Positions 45,838-57,223 of a stretch of 64,000 bases of DNA are shown here, one piece after another. Position 1 is the first letter of the stretch. The number at the start of each line of letters is the position of its first letter. The position numbers and the translations under genes are program-made. The notes under the pieces are model-generated. The model saw only the letters and a program-made list of their open reading frames with translations. It searched no databases and had not been told where the DNA came from. This DNA comes from Diplonema papillatum (taxonomy: Eukaryota; Euglenozoa; Diplonemea; Diplonemida; Diplonemidae). The stretch covers positions 420,862 through 484,861 of the forward strand of contig JAPJBO010000057.1 in the NCBI GenBank assembly GCA_030068145.1. Direction: 5' to 3'.

Positions 45838-48800
45838 ATGCCTGCCGACACTTTGGATGCCGCTGCGGGGGCCAACGGACTGGGCGCGTCCTTCGAGCCG
45901 CAGCCGTCTGACGGCGGTGTGGTGGCGGAGGAGCCGGCTGCCGACGGGACTGGACCGGGGCCGGCGGGCGAGTCGCAGCAGGCGACGCGCGTGGCGGAGT
46001 TCTCCAACGACGACGACGCCGGCGGGTCCGAAACGGGGTTCGACGGCTCCGACCACGGGCGGGGCAGGCCGGCCAGTGGCACGCTCGGACACGCCCAGTC
46101 GGGGGATCTGACGTGCCGGCACACCCCCGTGGCGGGTGCAGGCCCCGCTGCGCCGCAAGCCCCGCCCGACGAGGGCGCGGCGGAGCCGTCTGCAGATGAG
46201 GCGAGCGAGTCTCGCGACCCGGCCGAGGACTCGTGGGAGCCGCAGCTGGCCGACGACTTCAAACCGGTGCCGCAGTGCGCCCGGATACGCGCGCCGTCGG
46301 AGTCGAGCAGCCGCCGCTCGTTCGCCCGGCGGACGCCCAGGGCCGCGTACGGCCAGGCAGCGGAGCCCGTGTACGGGCCGGTGCCCGTCAATTTGATGAT
46401 CGCCGGCGGGCTTTTTTTCACGCTGGCCGTCTGCTGCGTCGCCGTCAGCCTGGCCGCGCTGCACTACAACTTCTCGCGCGAAGATCGGTACCACCCGGGA
46501 CCTCTGGCCCTCTCCGAGAGGCACTGGACCAGCTACCGGGGACAGTTCGATAACATCCCGCACACTGTGGGTCTCGACAACGTGCAGTTGACCCAAGACC
46601 AAAGGCGCGCAGGGTGCATCGACACGACGATCTCGGGCGCGAGGGTGGGCAACCTGCCGAGGGAGGAGTACCCGTGCCGGTTTGAGGTACCGTACGTCGC
46701 GGTGCTTGCGGCGGCGGCCGTCTGCTTCGCGTGCTGCGGCGCGAGCTGCTTCGAGGGCTACTCCGTTTTGTGCCGCTGGCTCGGCGGCGACGCCTTGCGC
46801 AGCGCCCGGCTGCTGGTGAGGGGCGAGGTGGTCCGCGTGTACATGGGGCAGGGGACGGTGTTCCTCTGCGCTGCGGCGGCGCTGTTCGCGTTCCTGTTCG
46901 TCGGCCTCGACCAGCACGGGGAGGGAACCCACAACCCGGTGTACTGCACCTGTTTTTTGGTCGGCGGCGTCGCCACGTGGCTCGCAGCAGAAGCTGCCTC
47001 GCTGATGGCCGCCGAGGCCGCCGGGAGACTGGCCGCGTGGGGGTACGAAGGCACCCCCACGCCCGAGGGCTGTTTTTGGCTCGAGAGCCGGGTGGCGAGG
47101 AGGGGAGCCCTGGCGGCTGCCCTGGGGGCGAGCGCAGCCGTGCTGGCGGGATTCGCCGCGGTGTACGTGGGGTTCAGTGACGCCGTCGGGCTGCTGGCCT
47201 TCGCCCTCGGCAGCGCGACGGCAGCCTTCTGCCTCCGGCTCGCCGCGGCAACTGCGGGGGCCGCGGCTGAAGGAGCGCAGGGCCTGCTGGCCGCGGGAGC
47301 CGGCGCCGAGAGGTGCGGGCTGCCCTTCGCTTTTCAGGGCGGCGTCCGCGCCCGCAGCGCCGACGCGGCTTCGCCCGCGGCGGCCACAGGCGGCACGCCT
47401 CCCGACTCGCGCATCCTCCTCTCGCCCGGCTCTCCGCTGCGCGCTCGCTCGCCGTCCAGCAGGGGTTTCCACACCCCGTACCCAAACCCAGCGCCGGGCT
47501 GCGAAGACGCGGTGGTGGCGTCTGGGCGAGGGGGAGAGCTGGGGCCGTTGTCGGGCAGGGGCGCGTGTTACGTTGTCCGTCCGCCGGCGCCGCGCCCCGC
47601 CGCGACGGCGGCGGGAGGGCTAGGCCCTTTGTCGGGCAGGGGGGAGTGTTCCGTTGTCCGTCCGCCGGCGCCGGGCCCCGCCGCGAACGCGGGGGACGCG
47701 TGGGAGCCGGCGGGGGCCGCGCTGCGGCTGGCGGGCGGCGGCGCCGGCGCCGCGGCCGGGCTGCTGTGCTCGTGCGTGACGGCGGCGGCGGCTGCGTGCC
47801 TGCTGGGCGCGCCGGAGTTCGGGCGCGACGGCGTCGGGCTGCCGTTCAGCGTCGCCGCGGTCGGGTTGGGCAGCTCCGCGGTTGCGACCGGGTTCTTCTA
47901 CAGGCGCGCCGGCGACGCGTTGCCGGACGCGACGCGGCGCAAGGCGGTGCTCGCCAGCGCCGCCGTGCACGTTGCAGTGTCCGCGGCGGTGGTCGTCCCG
48001 TACTTCGGCGGCATCGCCGACACGGGGCTCTCCGGCAACCAGGACCACCCCGGACCCCGCCTGTACGGGTGCGTCGCCCTCGGAGCCGTCCTCGCGTGTG
48101 CGGTGCAGCTCGGCGCCGAGATTCACACGGCTCCGGCGCTCCTCCCGCAGCGCAGCGCCCGCGAACTGTTGGACCGCGGCCTGGCGGCCGGCATTCTGCA
48201 GGCATGTTCTTCAGACTCTCTTCCTTCTTTGGCTAGACCTCTTGAGTTTGTGCTAACCACGATTTGGGGAGGCGGGAGACCTACAAAGCCAAAAGCAGGA
48301 CCGACCCCCCCCGTTCGTGAGAAAAAGTGAAGCATAAATCCACCTGTCTTTGTCAAGAGCTGCGACTCAACTATTTTCAAGGGTTGCTAGCTTCGCGCGT
48401 ATGGCGGGCGTAAGCGTTCGACAAAAGAACACACACTTTCAACAGGGTCTGGGCATCGGCTCTGTGGCAGGCGCTTGCCACAGCATACTCTCGGCGGGGA
48501 TCGTGATCGCGACATATTACTTGGCAGGCTTCTTCGGAACGGCGGTCGCCAGCTGCAGTATGATGTCGATGCTCGTGGCGCCCATGACTGCGGCGGAGCT
48601 GAGTTCGTTGGCCGAGAGCTCGTATTCGATGTGCGTCATGGCCGGAATGTCGCCGTTGGGCGACGACCGAGCAGCCCAAATGCTACAGCTGCGCTCCTAC
48701 AGCCGCACAGCTTCGGCAGCAGCAGAGGCGTACGCTGAAGTCGGGCTGTGGATCAGCAGCGTATCGCTCGTCGTGGCATTCGGCAGGGCCTCCGGCTGCG

Positions 48801-49426
48801 ACGGCGTCGCAGCCTTCAAACCGGTGGTGATCTTCGGGCTTCTCGCTGGTCTGTCGTTCCCGCACTTGCTGACTTCTCTCCTGGTGTGGGGCGTGTTCGA
48901 TGTCAGCCGAGACATCAATCACAAGGTCCGCGCCGGCTTGTCCTACCTTGTCACGGGCAGGTTCATCCCCGTCTCGGTCCTGATGGCCCGCAGTGCACTG
49001 CGGGCGTTCGGCCCGTTGGTGGTCGTGGCGTGCGTCCCATTTTTACTGGGCTTCACGTTCGGGGCGCGCTCCCTGTTCGCATTCCTGGCCGGTGGAGTGA
49101 CCACGGCCTTGCTGAGCGGCCTTTCCGGCGGCGCTACGGGGTCGTTGATGCCGGATGCTGGAAGCACGAAACCGACCCGCGAATCGGCCTTCTTCGGCAC
49201 CTCGCTCCGAAACGTCGCAGCGCCGTCCCTAGCACTCGCGACCGCAATGGCCGTTTGTTTGGCAGTCCTTGCGGCGCCGCTGTTCGGCACCGGAGCACAA
49301 CACTTTGCGTTCGGCCTCGCCGTCCTAATCATGGGTCTGTTTGCAATCGTTACTTGGGAAGCGGTGATGCTTCGTCGCCACGAAAGAAACGGAGGCAGCG
49401 CCACGGGTATTTCAGGGTTCGATTGA
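45838..49426 (+). CDS. Highly diverged membrane pyrophosphatase paralogue, non-catalytic (M-PPase 2)
   Basis: Exons 45838-48201 and 48446-49426 give 1114 residues. The 244-base intron starts GC and ends AG; it is placed by the codon-exact match of its phase and position (ILQ|GLGIG) to the M-PPase 1 intron (IIQ|GLGVG). A tail of about 180 residues, acidic then basic and Pro-rich, precedes the first membrane span. The loop between spans 1 and 2 keeps family features (HYNFSREDRYHPGPLALSER, CIDTT, YPCRFEVPYVAV). Where an active enzyme has its PPi-binding loop there is a low-complexity insert of about 125 residues with two copies of LGPLSGRG(A/E)C(Y/S)VVRPPAP; homology resumes at LGAPEFGRDGVGLPF. 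The DNAGGIAE, GNTTAA, WDNAKK and DCHKAAVCGD motifs are all absent. So it is predicted inactive. It is GC-rich. In-frame codons continue upstream, so a further 5' exon or start is possible. Confidence 0.75.
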
Positions 49427-49867
49427 GCCCAGGAGCGTAGAGTCCTTCCAGGACAGTCATCCCCTCCGTAAATGAACAACCAAAGACGAAGAACCATGCT
49501 CTCCGATGTTATGCGCATAGCTGATCGGGGCACGGTTCATTTTGTCGTTTTAATTCTTGCCAACTGAATATCAAACAAATTGTCCCAGCGGCAGCTCAAT
49601 AGGTTTTCACTGCACGAAGTGAGACAATAGAAACGAACGAAATCAGAGTCGCTCAACCAGTTAGAGTTAGTTGCAACAACGAACGAACACGGCAAGAGAG
49701 CAACACGCACCGGTCCTACAAGTTTGGCGACAAGGCTGTTGACTCGGAGTGGCTAACCTGTTTCACCGATTTCCCGCTCTTTTGCATTCCATTATAGAAC
49801 AGGCGCGAAACGCATCGAAAACGCCTACCTGTCGATCGAGTTGAACGAGTATGGAGTGGAAACATTG
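49427..49867. other. Intergenic, nothing recognised
   Basis: About 440 bases of unremarkable sequence; no open frame or repeat that I can support. Confidence 0.5.
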
Positions 49868-50110
49868 CTCCCGTCACTGGGGACTTATCGACCTATTCGG
49901 TTTACCTCCTCCCGGCACTGGGGACGACTCGACCTATTCGGTTACCTCCTCCCGTCACTGGGGACGTCTCGACCTATTCGGTTACCTCCTCCCGTCACTG
50001 GGGACGTCTCGACCTATTCGGTTACCTCCTCCCGTCACTGGGGACGTCTCGACCTATTCGGTTACCTCCTCCCGTCACTGGGGACGTCTCGACCTATTCG
50101 GTTTACCTCC
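49868..50110 (+). repeat. 40-bp minisatellite, six units
   Basis: Units of GGTTACCTCCTCCCGTCACT plus GGGGACGTCTCGACCTATTC, with GTTACCTCCT at exactly 49941, 49981, 50021 and 50061; the outer units are degenerate. The period is not a multiple of three. It lies about 350 bases before the proposed first exon of M-PPase 3. Confidence 0.93.
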
Positions 50111-50454
50111 GTCCCCCGGGTATCAGGCGGTTCCATCAGGCATGCAGAACCAGCCAGCCGATTGCTGTGGAGCGTGTGCAATTGCAGCTCATGGATGTGT
50201 AACCACCACGCCCTCAGGATCAGTTCTCTGTTATCACGAAAAAAGAAGAAAGACATGGGTGTTAAAAATGAGCCGATTGACGATCCTGTGGCGGTATGTA
50301 CATTTTCTTTCACCTTCCTGTGGCCCTTCGGTATATCGTGCTTTCGCGGTAGCACGCCGTCGTCATTCGGCAAGTGCCGAGGTCATCGCCTCCTGTGGCG
50401 ATCCTCACAACACCAGAAAATAGCGTGAGCCATTCAGTCCGAATTCATCCTTCC

Positions 50455-53242
50455 ATGAAACAGGTCCTAAATCCCCATAATCCGCCCGTGCTTGTTTTAT
50501 TTTGCGCACTCGAAAAGCTTGCCAGAAGAACGTGGACGCCAAGAAAATCCCAGTATCTTCTGCACATTAGAGCTTTTGCCCCCCAGTCAAAAATGGCACA
50601 CTCAGGATGCGCCGCCCGTTGTGCAGGATGACGAGACGCGAGACGTCGTCGTGGAAGAAGAGGTCGTAGTGAAGGAGTGCCAACCGTGGGACACCGTTCC
50701 GGGCCGCTCTTCGCCCATGTTCCTCGTCCTGACCGGCCTCCTCCTCGTCTGCGCGGGTTGCGCTGTTGTTCTGTGCCTCTTCGCAGAATACACCGATGAC
50801 TTCGATCGCTATGACGAATTCAACCCCGAGCTTGTGGCCCTGAAGTCGCGTCACTGGTACGACTTCAAATACCAGTTCGAGCCCATCTCTGACCTGACTG
50901 GCAGCAGCAACCAAGGCCTGACTCTCATGCAGAGAAAGGAGGCCTGCATCATCACTACGCTTAACGGCGAATCGGCGGTAGGCACTATTTTCCGCAAGCA
51001 TTACCCGTGCCAGTACCATATCCCTTATGCGGCGGTGTGGGCAGCCATGGCGTGCTCCTTCGCGGGAATGGCGGCCGTGTGCTTCTACGCGAGCAGTGTG
51101 CTGGCGCAGCCGCGTGGTACCGACGAGATGAGCCGTCTTGCGGAGATCATCCACGACGCTGCGATGACGTTCTTGCACCAAGAGTACATGTGGTTGGCCC
51201 CTTTCGTGGCTCTTCTGTGGATCTTCCTGTACACTGCGGTTGACGGTGAGGAGAACGACTGGGTGCCGTCGACGTCTGTGTCTTTCTTGATCGGTGCGTT
51301 CCTGTCTGCGTCGTGCGGGTACTTCGGTATGCACATTGCCACGGAGGGTAACTGCAGGACTGCGGCAGCGTGCTACTCGGACAGGGACGCTGGTGTCTCG
51401 AACGGAATGGGAGTGGCGTTCCGCACCGGCGCGTGCATGGGTCTTGCCGTGGTCAGCTTCGGTATCTTCGGTCTGGCTCTGTGCTACGTGACGTTCGGAA
51501 ACACCAACTCCCTTGGTGGATTCGGTTTCGGTTCGTCTGCTGTGGCTCTGTTCGCACGTGTGGGTGGTGGTATCTACACGAAGGCTGCCGACGTGGGAGC
51601 TGACTTGTGCGGGAAGGTTGACAACGCGCTCGCTGAGGACTCGCCGAAGAACCCCGCCACGATTGCTGACTGTGTTGGAGACAACGTGGGTGACGTTGCC
51701 GGTATGGGTGCTGACTTGTTCGAGTCGTTCGTCGGAGCTGTCGTGGCTGCGTGCGTGATGGGCGCCCCTGAGTTCGGAAAGAGAGGTGTTGCCCTCCCGT
51801 TCTATATTGTGTCGATCGGCCTTGTCTGGAGCATTGTGTGCACGATGTACGTCCGTGTCGGAGTGAAGGCTGACGGCTCGATCCCGACGCTTGACGACTT
51901 GCTGAAGGCGTTGCGCTTGAACATCTTCGCTGCAGGCATCCTGATCACGATCACGACCCTCTTCCTCTGTGTGTTCTTCTTCGATGATGAAGCCGACATT
52001 CTCGACGACGTCCCCAACGTCCCGAAGAACCAGCTGAACCCGGGTCCCCGTCTGTTCGGATGCATCATGCTCGGTCTCGTTGTCGGTATCCTCATCGGCA
52101 TGGTGACAGAGTACTTCACGAGCCACACTGAGGAGCCGACTCAGTCGATTGGCCGTGCCACCGAGTTCGGACCTGGCCCCGTGATCATCCAGGGTCTCGG
52201 TATGGGTATGTACTCGACGGTTGTGCCGCTTCTGCTGATCGTGGCTGCTGTGCTGGGCGCCTACTACCTGTGCGGCTTCTACGGCACTGCGATTACTGTG
52301 TGCGGTATGTTGTCGACGCTCGGAGTGACGATGTCTACGGACGCTTTCGGCCCTGTTGCTGACAACGCTGGTGGTATTGCGGAGATGAGCGAGTTGCCTG
52401 AGTGGGTTCGTGACTACACTGACGCCCTCGACTCGTTGGGTAACACGACTGCTGCCACTGGAAAGGGTTTCGCCAACGGTAGTGCTGTGCTGAGTGCGAT
52501 CTCGCTCCTTGCTGCCTTCGCCCGCGTTGCTGGAATCGAGGAAGTTGATCTGATGCGTCCGGTTGTTGTGATCGGTGTTCTGATCGGATCGCTGCTTCCG
52601 TACATCTTCGGAGCCATGACGATGTTGAGTGTGAACAAGGCTGCTCAGGAGATGATGCACGAGGTGCGTCGTCAGTTCCGTGCTGACCCGCTGATCCTGA
52701 CTGACCCTACGCACAAGCCGGACTACACGAGATGCATCACGATCAGCTGCACGTCGTCGCTGAGAGAGATGCTCATGCCTGGAGTTCTGGCGATCTTCGC
52801 GCCGCTGATCATGGGTTTCGGCTTCGGCTCGCACTGCCTGGTCGGAGTGCTGGTCGGTGCCATCGCCTCAGGCTACCTGCTGGGTGTGCAGATGAGCAAC
52901 ACGGGTGGTGCTTGGGACAACGCCAAGAAGTGGATCGAGGCCGGCAACTTCAAGGTTGACGGAGTCGTGCAGGGCAAGAGAACTGACTGCCACAAGGCTG
53001 CTGTGTGTGGTGACACGGTGGGAGACCCGTTCAAGGACACGTCTGGTCCGGCTCTCAACATTCTGATCAAGTTGATGACCCGATTCTCGTTCGTGTGCGC
53101 TCCTCTCTTCGACGAGAGCTGGGACTTCTGGTGGATCGGAGTCATCTTGCTCGCCGTGACCGTTGTCCTTGTTGCCATCATCCAGCTGGTCATCCTCAAG
53201 AAACCGGTCAGCGAAGCGGAAGCGGAACCGGCCCAGGTATGA
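50455..53242 (+). CDS. Membrane-bound proton pyrophosphatase, intact (M-PPase 3)
   Basis: A full-length type I M-PPase that couples PPi hydrolysis to H+ pumping into vacuoles or acidocalcisomes. All hallmark motifs are present: GGGIYTKAADVGADLCGKV (nt about 51564-51620), DNVGDVAGMGADLFES, ATEFGPGPVIIQGLGMGM, DNAGGIAEM, GAWDNAKKWIE and DCHKAAVCGDTVGDPFKD (about 52987). Alanine in GNTTAATGKG is the signature of the K+-dependent class. The body is one uninterrupted exon. The N-terminus is uncertain: the frame has no ATG until 50717, which lies at the first membrane span, yet an acidic segment (VQDDETRDVVVEEEVV) is open before it. I propose a tiny first exon 50455-50463 (Met-Lys-Gln) and a 142-base intron ending at 50605, joining in frame to 50606 (881 residues in all). 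Codon use favours GCT, GGT and CGT, unlike its two GC-rich paralogues, which fits high expression. Confidence 0.93.
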
Positions 53243-56200
53243 ATTACCGAAGCAGCTCTCGGTAATCAGTACCCCCTGCCAGACCACTGACCAGGGGGTT
53301 GTTTTCTTTGCTCCCTCTCTGTGTCTTCAGAAGGCCAGTACCCCCTGGCAATGATACACGACATTGGATCGATCATGGACACGTCTTGTTTGTGACAACT
53401 TATGAGTCTGTACGTAATCTGGATAAGTCGGTACGTCCGCTGAGTCTGTATAGCTTCCCCGAGCTTCGATGTCAATCCGAACGCAACAAATACAGGAGGA
53501 AGCGTGAGCCTCGACTCTTAGCTGTCGGTGACTTTGACTCTCCTCGTGGACCGGCCCTGCGCCGGTACTTGGCTGTGTCTTTTTTCCATCTTTCCGACTC
53601 TTTTGGCAAGACGTGAGACCGCTACCGGTAATTCTTTTTGTCCACTCTCATTCTTGTTTTTTTCTTTTCCTCGTCCCCCCGACGCCCCGGCCCCTCAGAC
53701 CGACAACTTTCGTTTTCCGGCAAGTCTTTGCGTTCTTTTCTTTCTCTCTTGGGTTTCCTCTGCTGAGCGAGCTTTGCCTCCTTCATCGAACACACTCTTT
53801 CAATGAATCGCGCACAGCCACCAGGCAGAGGTAGACGAGACGTTCTGCATGCCTTCATGACGGTGGCCGAACACTTTTAAAGTGGCAAATTGAAAGCACA
53901 GGTACGGAAAGCCAAGCCGAGAAAAAAAGGAGGCGATGCCAAAGAACGGCGACTGACAGCAGTCGGCTCTCTCTCTCTCTCCTTTTTTTTTTCACCCCCT
54001 TCGTTTCTGCACTTTTCCTTCATATTTTTTTCTTGAAGGTATTGAAATCCTGCAGCGGGAATAGTTGACCAAACCTCTTGAGTCTTGTGCCGCTTTCGTG
54101 AGAACCCGCGGAGAACAGAAAAACTGCCTGCGCGAATTTCGACGGAAACACAAAGAAAATCACCCTTTGTTCTTCTGAGAGTCTTTTCCGTTCATAGTCG
54201 AGAGCTGGGAATCAACTATTCTCGCCGAGGTACCTGGCTTCCACAGCAAAGAGGTGGACGCATTCCGGTGCAACCCCAACAAACTCCAGATGTCTCCGTC
54301 CCTGGAACAGCTGCGGCTGCCGCTTAAGGACCGCGCAGGTACAAGAAACCCAGGAGGCGAGCTTCCTTCTTGTTTGGTGTGCACAGCGCGAATACCGAGG
54401 AGAGGGGGGATTGGTAGAACCGTCAGAAAGCAGAGCAGTCACCGGCCCGCCCCCGTGCGAAAAGATCGACGACCCCCCCCCTGATGCATTGCACCCCCCC
54501 CCCCCCCCCCCCCCCACCCCCCCCCCCCCCTGTGATTTGCCTTGTGTTCCTCGGACCTTTTAGCTTCCCCCGCCTGAACCCCCTTCCGCAGCCATTGGGG
54601 ACTGACCCCCACGGTTTGGGGTTCTCGATGGGCCCATGGGGACCCCCCCCCTAGCTCCTCTACAGCAGAGCACGAGAAAGTGTCGCGAATGTGAGGCGTT
54701 GTCACCAACTACCCCGCTGCTGCATTGTGCTGCTCCCTAACTCTTTGCTGCAAAAGGAGGACGTGAAGCGTCCCCCCCAGAGTTTAAAGTGGAGTCAAGC
54801 GAATTTCATCATCGCGTTGGAAAAAGCGAAGAATGCTAACGACCCCGATTTCGGGTTCCCGGGTTCGAGGTCTAATGGCGGGTCCTGTTCGCGTGAATGG
54901 ATACAGCGTGCGCAGTCTCGTTGACATTTCGTGGCGTTCTTGGGCGAAAATTTTGATTTTTCGCATTCGACACATCCGACACCCCCTTCACATTTCTTTT
55001 TGCTTTTTTTTTTTCTTTGGAGTGCCCGTGCACGCCGGCACGAAGCACCCGACTACAAGCCAAGCCAAAACAACACTTTTATTGGCCATCATCAAACGCT
55101 TTTTTTTTTTTTTTTTTACCTAACATGAAATGTTGGAGGAAATGAGAAGCTCGTCGCCGCAAACCGTGGCGTTTTCACTTGCGTCCTCAATCCAGCTTTA
55201 CGTAAAAACCGATCAGGCACTGCGTTCAACGAAAACAACTCTCTCTTCCCGTCATCATCATCATTACTTTTGTATCAGCCGCGGTTGTGCGAGTGACGAG
55301 CTCTTATTTTTTACTTTTTTCTTTGAAAGCATTCGGTTTTTTTTTTTTTTTTTTGACGTCTGCTGTCCGGGCTGTCGCAGCGCAGCTCGGGTGCACTTAG
55401 CGACGTCTTTAGCGGTTTACTTTTTTGCGTAGGAAAGTTGCAACGAAAACAGTGTAGTACAGAACGAGGGCGACACAACAGAGGATATGTGATGACTCAT
55501 GTGTGTGAGAGATTTTAAGGCTCGGTCCGGCCGGTATGTGATGACTCATGTGTGTGAGAGATTTTAAGGCTCGGTCCCGGCCGGCACACGAACTTCGGGC
55601 GGCGCGAACAATTTTACCTTCCGTCCGCGAAAAAAAAGCCACCTCAGGAAGCGGGTCTTGCGGGGTAGCGTAGCATTTCTCTCGTTGTGCCAGCACTCGT
55701 TCACGAAACACCCCCCCCCCCCTTGCAAGCGGCCTGGTTTTAGCGCGTCGTGGGGGCAACACCATAATAGGCGAGAAGGTAGGTGGTACCATGAAACTCC
55801 CGTTCAACGATCCCGTCGGGTTGCTGCGGTGCGATTGAGTCGAGCGTGTTTGGCCCAAGGCCCTTTGACGCGGAGAATTCTCGTGTCGTGAATTGCGGCC
55901 ACCTACTGCTCCTGTGCCGCCCACACACACCCCCCCACTAGCTTCTTTCCTTCCGCACTCGACCCCCCCTCCCCGCCAACCCCCGCGTTTCCCCGTTGCC
56001 TGACCCCCAACTTATGGATCCCACGTTCAACGAAGCACAACTCTACTTCGTGGTGAAATTTGGGTGCCTCGTCCCTGCCCCACCCACTCCACTGAATAGC
56101 ACAAAAACGAATGAGTAGTGTACCCGATCTGTGTGAGCCAGTTCACCCTCATCTCGTGGAACTGCATCGAATGACCGCCCGTTTGTTTGTCTCATCACCT

Positions 56201-57107
56201 GTCCGACATGGCACAAACCATCTTGGCATCGGCTTATAGTTGGGTAGTACGGTCACGGGTCTGCGGGCGTACGTACTGGAAGGAATCAGCGGCCAGACTA
56301 GATGCTAGTTGGCCTGTGAAACTCCTCCCACCCCACCACTGTCAGCATCAGATTTTGAGAAAAAAATCCCCCGTTTTTCATTTTCTCAAAAACACCCCCT
56401 CCCCTCCTTCCCTGATCCCCGTTTGCAGGTTCACATTCTTTTTCTTTTGACATCGTCCACTTGGCAACCACACCCCAGCCCCTTCCGTTTCTTTTTTTCA
56501 TTTCGACGAATGCGCCGGATATGACTATTAGCTCTTTCGTTTTGTTCGTTTGTGCTTTTTTCCTTTTTTTGTGGCCTTCCTGAGCCTTTCCCCGTATTGC
56601 AGGACCCTTCTTTTTTTTCTGTGTAGACGTGTGTCATGTTTTCATCCATTGCAACTTGTACCTTGCGACACCGACTCGAGTTCAGAGGAGTGACACCTAG
56701 AGCAGTGCAGAGGCGCGGTACAGGGCGTGCCAACACTACGGGCAGTGCAGAGGTGAAGCTTTCGGTTCGTGCGATTCGTCTCGAGAACTTGTTTCGGAAC
56801 CATTCAAGCACATCTCCCAGCAAACACGAACGCACAAAAACAGGCGGGTCTCCGATTGCTCTAATGGGACAGAAGGTGTCGAAGAGGCTACCAGACGGAA
56901 AGAAGAGGCGACAGGGGGTGCCAGCAGCAGAGCTCGGAAAACAGCGACGATCCTTGCTGTGGTTGGAAAGTGGACGGGACGAAGCGACCGTTGCTGGTGC
57001 GCCACGACTTGCTGAGAGGGGTCAGCGGTACAACACACACTGTCAACCCCGTGACCGTACAGAGGGTACAGGGCAGAAATATATATATATAATATTTTAG
57101 AGGTAGA
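53243..57107. other. Gene-poor region rich in homopolymer tracts
   Basis: No convincing gene. Notable are C-runs at about 54492-54530 and 55709-55722, T-runs near 55099-55118 and 55337-55355, a block at about 54040-54100 (CTCTTGAGTCTTGTGCCGCT) of the same family as 20890 and 48240, and an imperfect 53-54-bp direct repeat at about 55484-55585 (TATGTGATGACTCATGTGTG then AGAGATTTTAAGGCTCGGTC, twice). Confidence 0.55.
55484..55585 (+). repeat. 53-bp direct repeat, two copies
   Basis: TATGTGATGACTCATGTGTG ... TTTTAAGGCTCGGTC(C)CGG, twice in tandem; the second copy has one extra C. Confidence 0.9.
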
Positions 57108-57187
57108 GACGATGCCAAAAGGGGGGGGGGGGGGGCAGCGCTCTTGTTAAGGATCAGCCACTTTGGCCGGATGGCCGGATAAACCAG

Positions 57188-57223
<36 letters not shown>

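Noticed and set aside
45766-47472. A 568-codon open frame on the - strand
   Set aside because: Antisense to GC-rich M-PPase 2. GC-rich DNA has few stop codons in any frame.
49868-50110. CRISPR-like array
   Set aside because: The 40-bp units are contiguous, with no spacers, and this is eukaryotic DNA.
50567-52834. A 755-codon open frame on the - strand
   Set aside because: It is antisense to the intact M-PPase. Biased codon use of the real gene keeps the opposite frame open; no domain is visible in the antisense product.
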